64,000 nucleotides of DNA. It comes from SCUB01 sp041918675. Lineage in GTDB: Bacteria; Pseudomonadota; Alphaproteobacteria; Rhizobiales; Xanthobacteraceae. The DNA lies in contig JAYRVF010000014.1 of assembly GCA_041918675.1 (NCBI GenBank), positions 248,001 to 312,000 of the forward strand, read 5' to 3'. A program made the translations under genes and the position numbers. Below are positions 1 through 9,080 of the stretch, piece by piece (within the stretch, counting starts at the first letter, position 1; every line of letters begins with the position of its first letter). The notes under the pieces are model-generated. The model worked only from the letters and a program-made list of their open reading frames with translations, did not search any database and was not told the origin of the DNA.

Positions 1-1281
1 GTGGTGGCGACGGTGCCCCTGCTGCGCGCGCGCGAACTGGTCCACCCGATCGACAAGGCCGAAATCCGCCTCGCCTTCTGCAACGTCGCCCAGATCGACG
101 ATCTTCGCGAGGCGCAAAAGCTCGCGCCGCGGCTTGAGCGCATCGTCACTTTCGGCCGGCCCGACGCCGAGCTCGAAGTCATGTTGCCGCGCGCGCGGGC
201 CGACTTCACCACCCATCCGACGGCGGCCGACGACGTCTGCCTGCTCGGCTTCACCTCCGGCACCACCGGCAAGCCCAAGGCGACCATGCACTTCCATCGC
301 GACGTGCTGGCGATCGCCGACACCTACGGCCGCCACGTGCTCAAGGCCAACGCCGACGACCGCTTCACCGGATCGCCGCCGCTCGCCTTCACCTTCGGCC
401 TCGGCGGGCTGGTGATCTTTCCGCTCGCGGTCGGCGCCTCGACCGTGCTGCTCGACAAGACCGCGCCCGACGACCTGCTCGACGCGATCGGGAAATTTCG
501 GCCGACGATCCTGTTCACCGCGCCGACCGCCTATCGCGCGATCCTGGGCAATCTCGCGGGCGCCGACATTTCCAGCCTGCGTACCTGCGTCTCCGCCGGC
601 GAGGCGCTGCCGCGCCCGGTGTTCGACGCGTGGAAGGAGGCCACCGGCATGAGCCTGATGGACGGCATCGGCGCGACCGAGATGCTGCACATCTTCATCG
701 CCGCGCCGCGCGAGGCGATCCGCGCCGGTTCGACCGGCATTCCGGTGCCCGGCTATCAGGCGCGCGTCGTCGACACCGAGGGGCGCGAGGTGCCGCGCGG
801 CACGCCCGGTTCGCTCGCGGTGCGCGGACCGACCGGGTGCCGCTATCTCGGCGACGAGCGCCAACTCAACTACGTCCGCGACGGCTGGAACCACACCGGC
901 GACACCTACATCCAGGATGCCGACGGCTATTTCTGGTATCAGGCCCGCTCCGACGACATGATCGTCTCGGCCGGCTACAATATCTCCGGACCGGAAGTCG
1001 AGCAGTCGCTGTTGTCCCATCCCGCCGTCGCCGAATGCGCGGTGGTAGGAACGCCCGACCCCGAACGCGGCGTCGTCGTCACCGCCTTCGTCGTGCCGCA
1101 ACCTGGATATACGGGCGACGCCGCGCTCGCGCGCGCGTTGCAGGATCACGTCAAGGCGGACATCGCGCCTTACAAATATCCGCGCCGTGTCGAATTCGTC
1201 GCGGCGCTGCCGAAGACGGCGACCGGCAAGCTGCAACGCGCGGTGCTGCGCCAGCAACACGCGACGCCGCGCGGCGCCTGA
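1..1281 (+). CDS. Aryl-CoA ligase (benzoate/2-aminobenzoate type), 5' end cut by window edge
   Basis: AMP-forming acyl-CoA synthetase that would activate an aromatic carboxylate with ATP and CoA in the cytoplasm. Only the C-terminal 426 or so residues are inside the window; alignment with the complete paralogue that follows shows about 120 N-terminal residues are missing, so the GTG at base 1 is not the start. The P-loop signature FTSGTTGKPK lies near residue 85, the hinge motif YFWYQARSDDMIVSAGYN near residue 310, and the catalytic-lysine motif PKTATGK near the end. It lies 100 bp upstream of a near-copy, which indicates tandem duplication. The family call is firm. The substrate is inferred: benzoate, 2-aminobenzoate or a related ring acid. 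Confidence 0.85.
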   Translation: MVATVPLLRARELVHPIDKAEIRLAFCNVAQIDDLREAQKLAPRLERIVTFGRPDAELEVMLPRARADFTTHPTAADDVCLLGFTSGTTGKPKATMHFHRDVLAIADTYGRHVLKANADDRFTGSPPLAFTFGLGGLVIFPLAVGASTVLLDKTAPDDLLDAIGKFRPTILFTAPTAYRAILGNLAGADISSLRTCVSAGEALPRPVFDAWKEATGMSLMDGIGATEMLHIFIAAPREAIRAGSTGIPVPGYQARVVDTEGREVPRGTPGSLAVRGPTGCRYLGDERQLNYVRDGWNHTGDTYIQDADGYFWYQARSDDMIVSAGYNISGPEVEQSLLSHPAVAECAVVGTPDPERGVVVTAFVVPQPGYTGDAALARALQDHVKADIAPYKYPRRVEFVAALPKTATGKLQRAVLRQQHATPRGA

Positions 1282-1381
1282 CCCCCGGTCGGACCTTCCG
1301 CGTCCGTCCTTCCTTCCCCGGCGTCGCGATCGGCGCTACATCGACATCCGTCTGGACTTACAGAATCGGAAGCCAACTCCC

Positions 1382-3022
1382 GTGCTTACCTCCGCTCACG
1401 TCGACACCTTCGCGCGCGACAATCTTCCCCCGCGCGAGCAATGGCCGCGCTTCCTGCTCGACCGGCCGGAGTTCCACTATCCCGAACGGCTCAACTGCGC
1501 CGCGCGCCTTCTCGACGACTGGATCGCGCGCGGGCATGGCGATCGCCCCTGCCTGATCTCCGCCGACGAGCGGCTGAGCTACGGCGAAACGGCCGCGCGG
1601 GTGAACCGCATCGCCAACGTGCTCACGCGCGAACTCGGGCTTGTGCCGGGCAACCGCGTGCTGCTGCGCTCGACCAACACGCCGATGATGGTCGCGATCT
1701 ATCTCGCGGTGATCAAGGCCGGCGGCATCGTCGTCGCCACGGCGCCGCTGCTGCGCGCGCGCGAACTCATTCACCCGATCGAGAAAGCGGAAATCCGCCT
1801 CGCCTTCTGCAACGTCGCCCGGCTCGACGATCTGGTCGAGGCGCGCAAGGCCGCGCCGCGGCTCGAGCGGATCGTCTCCTTCGGCGCGCCCGACGCGGAG
1901 CTCGAACGCCTGATCGCCGGGGCCGATACGGAGTTTTCCGCCTGCCCGACGGCGTCGGACGATGTCTGCCTGCTTGGCTTCACCTCGGGCACCACCGGCA
2001 ATCCGAAGGCCACGATGCACTTCCACCGCGACGTGATGGCGATCGCGGACGGCTATGGACGCCACGTTCTCAAGGCGCGCGCCGACGACCGCTTCACCGG
2101 CTCGCCGCCGCTGGCTTTCACCTTCGGCCTCGGCGGCCTAGTGGTGTTTCCGCTCGCGGTCGGCGCCTCGACCGTGCTGCTTGAAAAGACCTCGCCCGAC
2201 GATCTGCTCGCCGCCATCGCCGCGCACCGGCCGACCGTCCTGTTCACCGCGCCGACCGCCTATCGCGCCATGCTCGGCAAACTCGCGGCGAGCGACATCT
2301 CCAGCCTGCGCATCTGCGTCTCGGCCGGCGAGACGCTGCCGCGCGCGACCTTCGACGCCTGGAAGGACGCGACCGGCATCAGCCTGATGGACGGCATCGG
2401 CACCACGGAAATGCTCCACACCTTCATCGCCGCGCCGCGCGAGGACATTCGTCCCGGCGCGACGGGGCGGACGGTGCCGGGCTACGAGGCGATGGTGGTC
2501 GACGCGGACGGGCGCGAGGTGCCGCGCGGAACCGCCGGTGCGCTCGTCGTGCGCGGGCCGACGGGCTGCCGCTACCTTGGCGACGAGCGCCAGCGCAATT
2601 ACGTCCGCGACGGCTGGAACCACACCGGCGATACGTTCAAGCAGGATGAGGACGGCTACTTCTGGTATCAGGCACGCTCCGACGACATGATCGTCTCGGC
2701 CGGCTACAACATTTCCGGACCGGAGGTCGAGCAGTCGCTGCAGACCCATCCGGCCGTCGCCGAATGCGCGGTAGTCGGCACGCCGGACGCCGATCGCGGC
2801 GTCATCGTCACCGCCTTCGTGGTGCTGCGGACGGAGGCGAAGGAGAGCGCCGCGCTCGCGCGCGCGCTGCAGGACCACGTCAAGGCCGACATCGCGCCCT
2901 ACAAATATCCGCGCCGGATCGAATTCGTCGAGGCGCTGCCGAAGACGGCGACAGGCAAGCTGCGACGCGCCGTGCTGCGCCAGAAATGGGCGGCGGATGG
3001 ACGCGACGGCGGCCCGGCCTGA
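1382..3022 (+). CDS. Aryl-CoA ligase (benzoate/2-aminobenzoate type), complete paralogue
   Basis: Full-length AMP-forming ligase of 546 residues, the usual size for benzoate- and 2-aminobenzoate-CoA ligases. The GTG at 1382 is chosen because homology starts there (VLTSAHVDTFARDNLPP); the open frame extends upstream but overlaps the previous gene and reads as Arg-rich non-coding sequence. Visible motifs are FTSGTTGNPK, the hinge SDDMIVSAGYNISGPEVE and the C-terminal PKTATGKLRR with the catalytic lysine. It is very similar to the truncated upstream copy along their shared length, and most differences lie outside these motifs. Both copies read in one direction with no obvious terminator between them, so co-transcription is likely. 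Which aromatic acid each uses cannot be read from sequence. Confidence 0.88.
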   Translation: MLTSAHVDTFARDNLPPREQWPRFLLDRPEFHYPERLNCAARLLDDWIARGHGDRPCLISADERLSYGETAARVNRIANVLTRELGLVPGNRVLLRSTNTPMMVAIYLAVIKAGGIVVATAPLLRARELIHPIEKAEIRLAFCNVARLDDLVEARKAAPRLERIVSFGAPDAELERLIAGADTEFSACPTASDDVCLLGFTSGTTGNPKATMHFHRDVMAIADGYGRHVLKARADDRFTGSPPLAFTFGLGGLVVFPLAVGASTVLLEKTSPDDLLAAIAAHRPTVLFTAPTAYRAMLGKLAASDISSLRICVSAGETLPRATFDAWKDATGISLMDGIGTTEMLHTFIAAPREDIRPGATGRTVPGYEAMVVDADGREVPRGTAGALVVRGPTGCRYLGDERQRNYVRDGWNHTGDTFKQDEDGYFWYQARSDDMIVSAGYNISGPEVEQSLQTHPAVAECAVVGTPDADRGVIVTAFVVLRTEAKESAALARALQDHVKADIAPYKYPRRIEFVEALPKTATGKLRRAVLRQKWAADGRDGGPA

Positions 3023-3060
3023 CCCGCCCGAGACCGCGTCACGACGCGGCACCGGGTCGA

Positions 3061-3178
3061 GATCACGACGAAATTGGATCGAACCGATCCGAAATCATGA
3101 ACGTGATCTGTTCCAAGATTTGCTCGAATGAGTCAGGGCATGATGTTGTCGGTAGACGACGTCGCGCTTTTCGGCGTC
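3061..3178. repeat. Dispersed intergenic repeat, copy 1 (two modules)
   Basis: Module A (3061-3108) is an imperfect inverted repeat whose arms read GATCACGACGAAATTGGATC and GATCCGAAATCATGAACGTG, joined by GAACC. Module B (3158-3178) contains GTCGCGCTTTTCGGCGTC. The same two modules, in the same order, recur at 43023-43098, and module A alone at 12360-12398. This copy lies between convergent genes and may help end transcription of the ligase and zinc-ribbon transcripts. Confidence 0.6.
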
Positions 3179-3359
3179 AAGCGCCAGGGTCCGGCGCGCG
3201 CGCGGCGAAGCGGCGCAGCGCCTCCTCGAATTCGGCGACGTCCTTGGCCGGCACTTCCGCGCCGCATTCGTAGCACGTGTTGGTCATGCGATCGAACCAG
3301 CGGCAGCCGCATTCGTTGCACGCGAGTTCCGGCGCGCCCTTGGGATTGAAGAAGATCAT
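3177..3359 (-). CDS. Small zinc-ribbon/rubredoxin-like protein
   Basis: A 60-residue protein with two CxxC-type knuckles: CNEC at residues 14-17 and CYEC near residues 29-32. It probably binds one zinc or iron ion. The N-terminus MIFFNPKGAPELAC leads straight into the first knuckle, and the C-terminal third is a charged helix (EFEEALRRF). It is the last gene of a three-gene set (flavoenzyme, 138-aa orphan, this), 16 bp after the orphan. A rubredoxin-like electron carrier for the flavoenzyme is possible, but a structural zinc ribbon is equally compatible. The gene ends inside the dispersed repeat. Confidence 0.65.
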   Translation of the reverse strand: MIFFNPKGAPELACNECGCRWFDRMTNTCYECGAEVPAKDVAEFEEALRRFAARAPDPGA

Positions 3360-3375
3360 GCGCGATCCGCGCCGC

Positions 3376-3792
3376 TCAGCGGCACGCTCCCATGAAGGCT
3401 AGGCCCATCGTTTCCAGAAAGTCCTCCCAGCCCGCCTCGCGCAGACCGGATTGGCATTTGGTGATGAACAGGACCACGTCGCCGCGCCTGACGCCGTCGC
3501 GCAACGCGCGCAGCGCCTCGCGCGGGCCGGCGCCGGCGATGCCGGCGAATGCGTCGTCGTCGCCGACGAGCACGATATCGACCTCGGAGAACTGCGCGCC
3601 GCGCCAGGGCGCCCGCGCCGCGACGAGACGGCCGGCCGCGGCCGCGCGCCATTCGAGCATGCGGCCCTCGCCGCGGTCCCAATCCTCGCGGCCGACGAGC
3701 GCCACCGCCGCGCCCGGCGTGACGGCGCAAAACAGCGCCGTCTCGCCGTCGAGCGCCGGTTGCCAGCGCGGAGGATCGAAGCCGCCGGTCAC
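3376..3792 (-). CDS. Unrecognised 138-aa protein coupled to the flavoenzyme
   Basis: The start is a GTG (3790-3792) that overlaps the TGA of the flavoenzyme gene as GTGA, so translation is almost certainly coupled. The protein is acidic and alanine-rich with no signal peptide or membrane span. I do not recognise a family. The middle reads like alternating beta strands and helices (VDIVLVGDDDAFAGIAG, then GDVVLFITKCQSG), and a single Cys lies near the end of each half. Its job is unknown; the context suggests a partner or chaperone of the oxidoreductase. It lies directly upstream of the zinc-ribbon gene. Confidence 0.6.
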   Translation of the reverse strand: MTGGFDPPRWQPALDGETALFCAVTPGAAVALVGREDWDRGEGRMLEWRAAAAGRLVAARAPWRGAQFSEVDIVLVGDDDAFAGIAGAGPREALRALRDGVRRGDVVLFITKCQSGLREAGWEDFLETMGLAFMGACR

Positions 3793-5765
3793 AGCCGCGC
3801 CCCGAGCTGATAGCCCGCGTGGATCGCGCGCGTCAGCCCGAGCGGCACCAGCGAGTCGCCGCAGCCGTGCAATTCGTCGATCATCCATTCGAGCTCGTGG
3901 AACAGCTCCTGATTGGGCTCGGCCGCCGTGGCCGCGATCACCGTGTCGGCTGGCAGGAACGCCGTTTCGCCCTTGCCGTCGACGACATTGACGCCGCCGT
4001 CGCCGATCGCGGTGACGCGCGTCGACACGCGCACGGGAATGTTCAACTCCTGCAGCCACTGCGTATGCCGCCACTTGAACGATGGCATCACGTCGCCGGC
4101 GATGCGCCGGTCGCTCTCGACGACCGTCACGTCGTGCTTCTGCGTCGCCAGCGATTCGGCGAGCGTCAGGCCGATCTTGCCGGCGCCGATGACGACGACG
4201 CGGTTGCCCGCCTTGACGCGGCCCATCGCCACGTCGACGGCGTCGGCCACGAGGCCCGGCTGGGTCGAGGCCGGTAGCTTCATCACATCGACGCGCGCGC
4301 CGGTCGCTATCACCGCGGCGTCGTATTCATGCAGCAGGCCCCGCATCAGCTTGGGATTGACCTCGACGCCGAACTTGACCTCGATGCCGAGCTTCTTGGC
4401 CATGGTCTCGTACCAGCGGATGAGATCGAACAGATCGGCGCGGTGGGCGAGGTCGTGGCTGGCATAGCCGAACAGCGCGCCGCCGATGCGATCGCCGCGC
4501 TCGAACACCGTGACGTCGTGACCGCGACGCCGCGCGGTGATGGCGCACTCCATGCCGGCCGGGCCCGCGCCGATCACCATGACTTTCTTCTTGATGACGG
4601 CCGGATTGACCTGATAGGCGGGCTCGGCCTCGTGCCCGAGCGCGGGATTGATGGTGCAGGTGTAGGGCAGATCGCGGAACAGCCGCGACAGGCAGTTGAG
4701 CGAGCCGATGCAGCGCCGGATTTCGTCGGCGCGATCCTCCGCGATCTTGCGCACGGCTTCCGGATCGGACAGGAACGGCCGGCACACTTCCCAATAGTCG
4801 AATTCGCCGTTCTTGATGCATTCTTCCGCCATCGCCGCGCCAGGCAGGCGCACGCCGAAGGCGATCGGCACGTCGGGCAGCAGTTTCTTGGCGCGCGCGG
4901 CGAGCGCGTTCCAGTGTCCCGGCGCGATGTCGCGGCCAATCGAGGATTCGGGCGCCTCCTGCCAGCCGATGGTGACGCTGATCATGTCGACGCCGCAATC
5001 GGCGGCCTGCCGCATCAGCTCGAAACACTCATCGACGCTGTTGCCGCCCCAACGATCCATCAATTCGGTCGCGTTCAGCCGAACCACCAGCGGATTGTCC
5101 GGCGTCGCGTTCTTGATCTCGGTGATCATCTCGCGCATGAAGCGGCCGCGATTCTCGATCGAGCCGCCATATTCGTCGGTGCGTTTGTTGGTGAATTTCG
5201 AGCAGAAATTCGCCAGCAGATAGCCCATGAAGGAGGTGATCTCGGTCGCGTCGAAGCCGGCCTTGACGGCGCGGCGCGCGGCTTCGGCGTGCTGGCGGAT
5301 GGTGACGCGGATGTCGTCCTTGCTGAGCTCGCGCGGCGGCCGGAAGTGCGGCAACGTCTGCGGGATCGCGCTCGGCTGCACGCAATAGCCAAGATCGATG
5401 CCGCCATAGCGGCCGGCGTGCAGGATCTGTTGGATGGCGATGCCGCCGGCGTCGTGAATGAAGCCGGCGATCTCCTCGAACTGCGGCAGGAACTTGTCGT
5501 CGAACAGCGCGACCTGGCGGAAATAGGCCTTGCCCTCGCCGAGGGGGTCGGGATAGGCGCCCTGATTGGTGATCATGCCGCACCCGGTCTTGGCGATCAC
5601 CTCGGTGCGGGCGAGCTCGCGCGGCGAGATATAGCCGTCGCGGGTGTTGTAGTTGGAGACGCAGCAGGCGCCGTATTTGATCCGGTTCTTGACCTTGAGT
5701 TTGCCCCACATGGTTTCCTGAAATAGATGTGGGTAGAGTTGGTGTCCCCTCTCGGCGCGCCCCAT
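3789..5765 (-). CDS. NADH:flavin oxidoreductase / 2,4-dienoyl-CoA reductase family enzyme
   Basis: A 658-residue two-part flavoenzyme: an N-terminal old-yellow-enzyme FMN barrel (about 1-350), a cysteine motif joining it to an FAD domain (dinucleotide fold VIGAGPAGMECA) and an NAD(P) domain (VVVIGAGKIGLTLAE). The ATG at 5763-5765 has a good ribosome site (AAGGGAG); an upstream in-frame Met lacks one. Family members reduce enoyl or dienoyl thioesters. Oddity: the Fe-S motif normally has four Cys (CxxC then two more), but here I see Cys352, Ser355, Cys358 and Cys370, so one ligand appears replaced by Ser and the loop is a residue shorter. Next to aryl-CoA ligases it probably acts on an aromatic or alicyclic CoA thioester. 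Confidence 0.8.
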   Translation of the reverse strand: MGRAERGHQLYPHLFQETMWGKLKVKNRIKYGACCVSNYNTRDGYISPRELARTEVIAKTGCGMITNQGAYPDPLGEGKAYFRQVALFDDKFLPQFEEIAGFIHDAGGIAIQQILHAGRYGGIDLGYCVQPSAIPQTLPHFRPPRELSKDDIRVTIRQHAEAARRAVKAGFDATEITSFMGYLLANFCSKFTNKRTDEYGGSIENRGRFMREMITEIKNATPDNPLVVRLNATELMDRWGGNSVDECFELMRQAADCGVDMISVTIGWQEAPESSIGRDIAPGHWNALAARAKKLLPDVPIAFGVRLPGAAMAEECIKNGEFDYWEVCRPFLSDPEAVRKIAEDRADEIRRCIGSLNCLSRLFRDLPYTCTINPALGHEAEPAYQVNPAVIKKKVMVIGAGPAGMECAITARRRGHDVTVFERGDRIGGALFGYASHDLAHRADLFDLIRWYETMAKKLGIEVKFGVEVNPKLMRGLLHEYDAAVIATGARVDVMKLPASTQPGLVADAVDVAMGRVKAGNRVVVIGAGKIGLTLAESLATQKHDVTVVESDRRIAGDVMPSFKWRHTQWLQELNIPVRVSTRVTAIGDGGVNVVDGKGETAFLPADTVIAATAAEPNQELFHELEWMIDELHGCGDSLVPLGLTRAIHAGYQLGARL

Positions 5766-5908
5766 GGCGTGTCTCCCTTTCCCGGTTTTCCCGATCGTCC
5801 CGATGTTCTCAAGATGTGAAGCGGTCGCGCGTCGTGGCACGACCATCGATGTCGTCGTCGCCGTGGCACGCGACGGCGGCCCGCCGCGATCGCGGCGCGC
5901 GGTCGCGG

Positions 5909-7534
5909 TCAGTCGCCGCCGGTGGTCAACTTGTCCTCGATCATCTCGCGCAGCTTGCGCCGCAATACCTTGCCCGCCGGACTGACCGGAAATTCCTCGA
6001 CGATCTCCAGCCGCTCCGGCAGCTTGAATTTGGCGATGCCGCAGCCGAGCAGGAACCGCGACAGTTCGGCGAGCGTGAGCGTCTGTCGCGGCTGGACGAT
6101 GATGAAGGCGCAGGCCTTCTCGCCGAACACCGGATCGGGCATCGCCACCACCGCGACCGAGCGCACCTTCGGCATGCGCAGGATCAGATCCTCGATTTCC
6201 TCGACGCTGATCTTCTCGCCGCCGCGATTGATCAGATCCTTCTTGCGGCCCTCGGTATAGACGTAGCGGCCGCGTTTGCGCACGACATCGCCCATCCGGT
6301 AGAAGCCGTCGGCGGTGAAGGCGGTCTTGTTGGTCGCGGGCGCGTTGTAATAGCCGCGAATGGTGTAGGGGCCGCGCACGACGAGCTCGCCGGTCTCGCC
6401 ATCGGGCACCTCATTGCCGGCGTCGTCGATCACCTTGATCTCGTCGTCCTCGCAGACCGGCGCGCCGGAGCTCTCCATGCGATGCTCCTCGGTATCGTCG
6501 AGCCGCACCATGTTGAGCAGACCTTCCGCCGTGCCGTAGATCTCCTGGTGGAAGCAGCCGAGGCGCTCGACCAGCTTCTTGCGCATCTCCGGCAACAGAC
6601 GCGAGCCGCCGCATTGGATGACCTTCAGCGAGGACAGGTCGTATTTTTCCGGCGCGTCGGAATTGATCCACATCGCCACCATCGGAACGGCCGCCGCCAT
6701 CACCGTCGCGCGCTCGCGCTCGACCAGCCCGAGCACGGTATCGGCGTCCGCCGTCGGCGAAAGCACCACCCGCCCGCCATGCAGGAAGGCGCCGAGAATG
6801 CCGGGCGAAGCGAGCGAATAATTATGCGCGATCGGCAGCATGGTCAGAAACACGGTGTTCTCGTCATAGCCGCCGACCCCGGACGACAGCCGCGCGTTGA
6901 GAACGTAATCGTCGTTGGTGCGCGGGATCATCTTCGGCAGCGCCGTGGTGCCGCCCGACAGCAACATCAGCGCGACTTCCGAAGGGTCGGGCTGGAAATC
7001 GGGCAATGGCGAGGGCCGGTCGATCATCGGCGTCATCGACACCTGGCCCGGCCCGGCCTCGCCCGCGACGACGACGTATTTCAACTCCGGCGCGCCCGCC
7101 TTCAATTCGTCGGCCATGACGCGGTAGTCGAAATCCTTCAACGCCGAGGGGATGAAATAGCCGACCGCCTTGGCGTGCTTGAGAAAGTGCCCGATTTCGG
7201 CCTGGCGATGCGCGCGCAGCGCCATCACCGGAATGACGCCGATGCGCGTCAGCGCGAAGAAGGCGTAGACGAATTCCGCGCAGTTATGAATCTGGAAGAC
7301 GACCCGGTCGAGCGGACGCAAGCCGAGCGCCCAGAGGCCGCCGGCGACGTTGGCGGCGCGTTCGACGAGCTGGGCATAGGTGACGCGCTCATCGTCGGCG
7401 ACGAGCGCGATGCGATCGGGCCAACGCGTGGCCGAACGCTGGATCATGTCCCAGAGAGTGATCCCCTCCCAATAACCTTTCTGGCGATATCGCTCGGCGA
7501 ATTCCTCCGGCCAAGGCGTGCAGCCTTCAAGCAT
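5909..7534 (-). CDS. Aryl-AMP/CoA ligase, 2,3-dihydroxybenzoate-AMP ligase (EntE/DhbE) family
   Basis: 541 residues, full length for the family. The N-terminus (TPWPEEFAERYRQKGYW) is typical of EntE/DhbE proteins, followed by the adenylation signature SGGTTALPK, the hinge GRKKDLINRGGEKIS and the C-terminal lysine motif SPAGKVLRRKLRE. It would adenylate a hydroxylated aromatic acid. In siderophore loci the acid passes to a carrier protein, but no such genes are here, so transfer to CoA for catabolism is more likely. The start ATG is preceded by AGGGGGGATGAGGG. It diverges from the iclR-type gene across a 477-bp AT-rich control region, which suggests regulation by that protein. The exact substrate is unknown. 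Confidence 0.8.
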   Translation of the reverse strand: MLEGCTPWPEEFAERYRQKGYWEGITLWDMIQRSATRWPDRIALVADDERVTYAQLVERAANVAGGLWALGLRPLDRVVFQIHNCAEFVYAFFALTRIGVIPVMALRAHRQAEIGHFLKHAKAVGYFIPSALKDFDYRVMADELKAGAPELKYVVVAGEAGPGQVSMTPMIDRPSPLPDFQPDPSEVALMLLSGGTTALPKMIPRTNDDYVLNARLSSGVGGYDENTVFLTMLPIAHNYSLASPGILGAFLHGGRVVLSPTADADTVLGLVERERATVMAAAVPMVAMWINSDAPEKYDLSSLKVIQCGGSRLLPEMRKKLVERLGCFHQEIYGTAEGLLNMVRLDDTEEHRMESSGAPVCEDDEIKVIDDAGNEVPDGETGELVVRGPYTIRGYYNAPATNKTAFTADGFYRMGDVVRKRGRYVYTEGRKKDLINRGGEKISVEEIEDLILRMPKVRSVAVVAMPDPVFGEKACAFIIVQPRQTLTLAELSRFLLGCGIAKFKLPERLEIVEEFPVSPAGKVLRRKLREMIEDKLTTGGD

Positions 7535-8011
7535 CCCTCATCCCCCCTGTTGCGAACGCGGCGAACGCGCGCGCCAATGCCGGCTCGCCCGGCCCATGAA
7601 CCGCCAGTCCGCGCCGGCTTGCGAATTTTGGGTCGCGACGGCGCGCTTCTCGCGCGCCTTCAGGCGCGGCCCAACCGGTGCGGCGATCAGTTTCGCATGG
7701 CGGGCGCGATGTTCCATCGTGCCGCGCGAAACGAACGTGATCACCTGGCGTGCCGGCGCGTGGGAAAGCGTCCCGGTCGCGCGGCCGCGCGGATGCGCTG
7801 ACGTGAACGCACACGTCGCGCGCCAATCCGGTTCCGGTCGTGCAGCCCCCCGCATGCCCCGTGTCCGTCGATCAAGCTTTCATACCAGACGGCCAACTTG
7901 TACATATGTGAAATTGATTGTACAAGATGCAAAGATTTGGAACATATATTGAACATATCAATCGATCACGCGCATTGAACGTGCCGCCGCGCAAGAAAAT
8001 GGGGACTTCGC
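7535..8011. promoter_or_regulatory. Divergent control region with inverted repeat CTTGTACA-N14-TGTACAAG
   Basis: This 477-bp gap between the ligase (-) and the IclR regulator (+) holds no gene. Its right third is strikingly AT-rich for this genome. A perfect 8-bp inverted repeat has arms at 7897-7904 and 7919-7926, and a direct repeat AACATAT occurs at 7941-7947 and 7952-7958. These are good candidates for IclR-family binding sites controlling both divergent promoters. The binding assignment is inference from position. Confidence 0.5.
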
Positions 8012-8839
8012 TTGAACATCGAAACGATTGACGGGCCGGTCCAGGAGCCGGGGGCTGCGGGCGCGGATTTCACCCGGGGCGGCATTCAATCGGTCGATGC
8101 CGCGCTCGTCGTCCTGCGCGAACTCTCCCGGATGCGCGGATCGGCAAGCCTGTCGGAACTCGCGCGCCGCTGCGCGATGCCGTCGAGCAAGGTTCACCGT
8201 TATCTCGCGAGCTTCATCAACGCGGGCCTGGTGACGCAGCGCGTCCGTTCGGGCACCTATGATCTCGCCAAGGGCGCGATCACGCTCGGCCTCGCGGCGA
8301 TGACGCGGCTCGATCTCGTCAACCAGGCGGCCGACCGGCTGGAGGAGATCGTCGACAAGACCGGCGCGCTGGCGATGCTGGCGATCTGGGGCAATCAGGG
8401 GCCGACCGTCGTGCGCCTTCATCGCGACAGCAGCCTGGTCATCACCTCGATCGGCCTCGGCATGGTCTTTCCGCTTCTGAACTCGGCGACCGGTCGCGTG
8501 TTCATGGCCTATGGCCAGGCGCGCGCGGTCTCGCCCTTCGTCACCGCCGAAATCGCGCGCGCCAAGTCGCTCAATCTCGAATGGCCGGACCTCGTGCCGT
8601 CGGCCGCCGCCGTCGAGACGCTTTGCGAACGCATCCGCCGCGACGGCCACGCGTCGATCGACGGGCGATTCATCCCCGGCCTGAACGCGATCAGCGCGCC
8701 GATCCTCAACTGGCAGGGCGAGGCGGAAGCGGCGATCACGCTCGCCTCGGGCGATGCCGGTCTCATCAAGCCGGATTCACCGGCGCTGACCGCGCTCATC
8801 GACCTTTCCCGGCATGTCTCGATCGAGTCGCCGGCCTGA
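8012..8839 (+). CDS. IclR-family transcriptional regulator
   Basis: 275-residue regulator. An N-terminal winged helix-turn-helix (about residues 25-90, containing SLSELARRCAMPSSKVHRYL) is followed by the IclR effector domain (LVNQAADRLEEIVDKTG through RRDGHASIDGRFIPGLNAISAPI). IclR proteins often sense aromatic or organic acids and control adjacent catabolic genes. The start is a TTG with GGGGA six bases upstream; no better start exists in frame. The divergent partner is the dihydroxybenzoate-AMP-ligase-like gene, the most probable target. Whether it activates or represses cannot be told from sequence. Confidence 0.9.
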   Translation: MNIETIDGPVQEPGAAGADFTRGGIQSVDAALVVLRELSRMRGSASLSELARRCAMPSSKVHRYLASFINAGLVTQRVRSGTYDLAKGAITLGLAAMTRLDLVNQAADRLEEIVDKTGALAMLAIWGNQGPTVVRLHRDSSLVITSIGLGMVFPLLNSATGRVFMAYGQARAVSPFVTAEIARAKSLNLEWPDLVPSAAAVETLCERIRRDGHASIDGRFIPGLNAISAPILNWQGEAEAAITLASGDAGLIKPDSPALTALIDLSRHVSIESPA

Positions 8840-9080
8840 CTGGCACCGATCCCGTCGCGCCCAAACATGCTTTTGCGACCAAGTGGCGCAAGGCTCGCGA
8901 CGCGAAATGCCCCCTCAAATCGGGGTTGAGCTCCCCTCCCGTTCGACGAATGCGCGTTGAACGCCTCGATATTGATTCCGGTCATTGCGTTCGCGCGACG
9001 AGGCAATGAAATTTCAGCAAGAGTTGGCCGCGGTCGCTTGGCGTCGAACGCGCATGCGAGGCGGCGAGAGGGGACATTCC

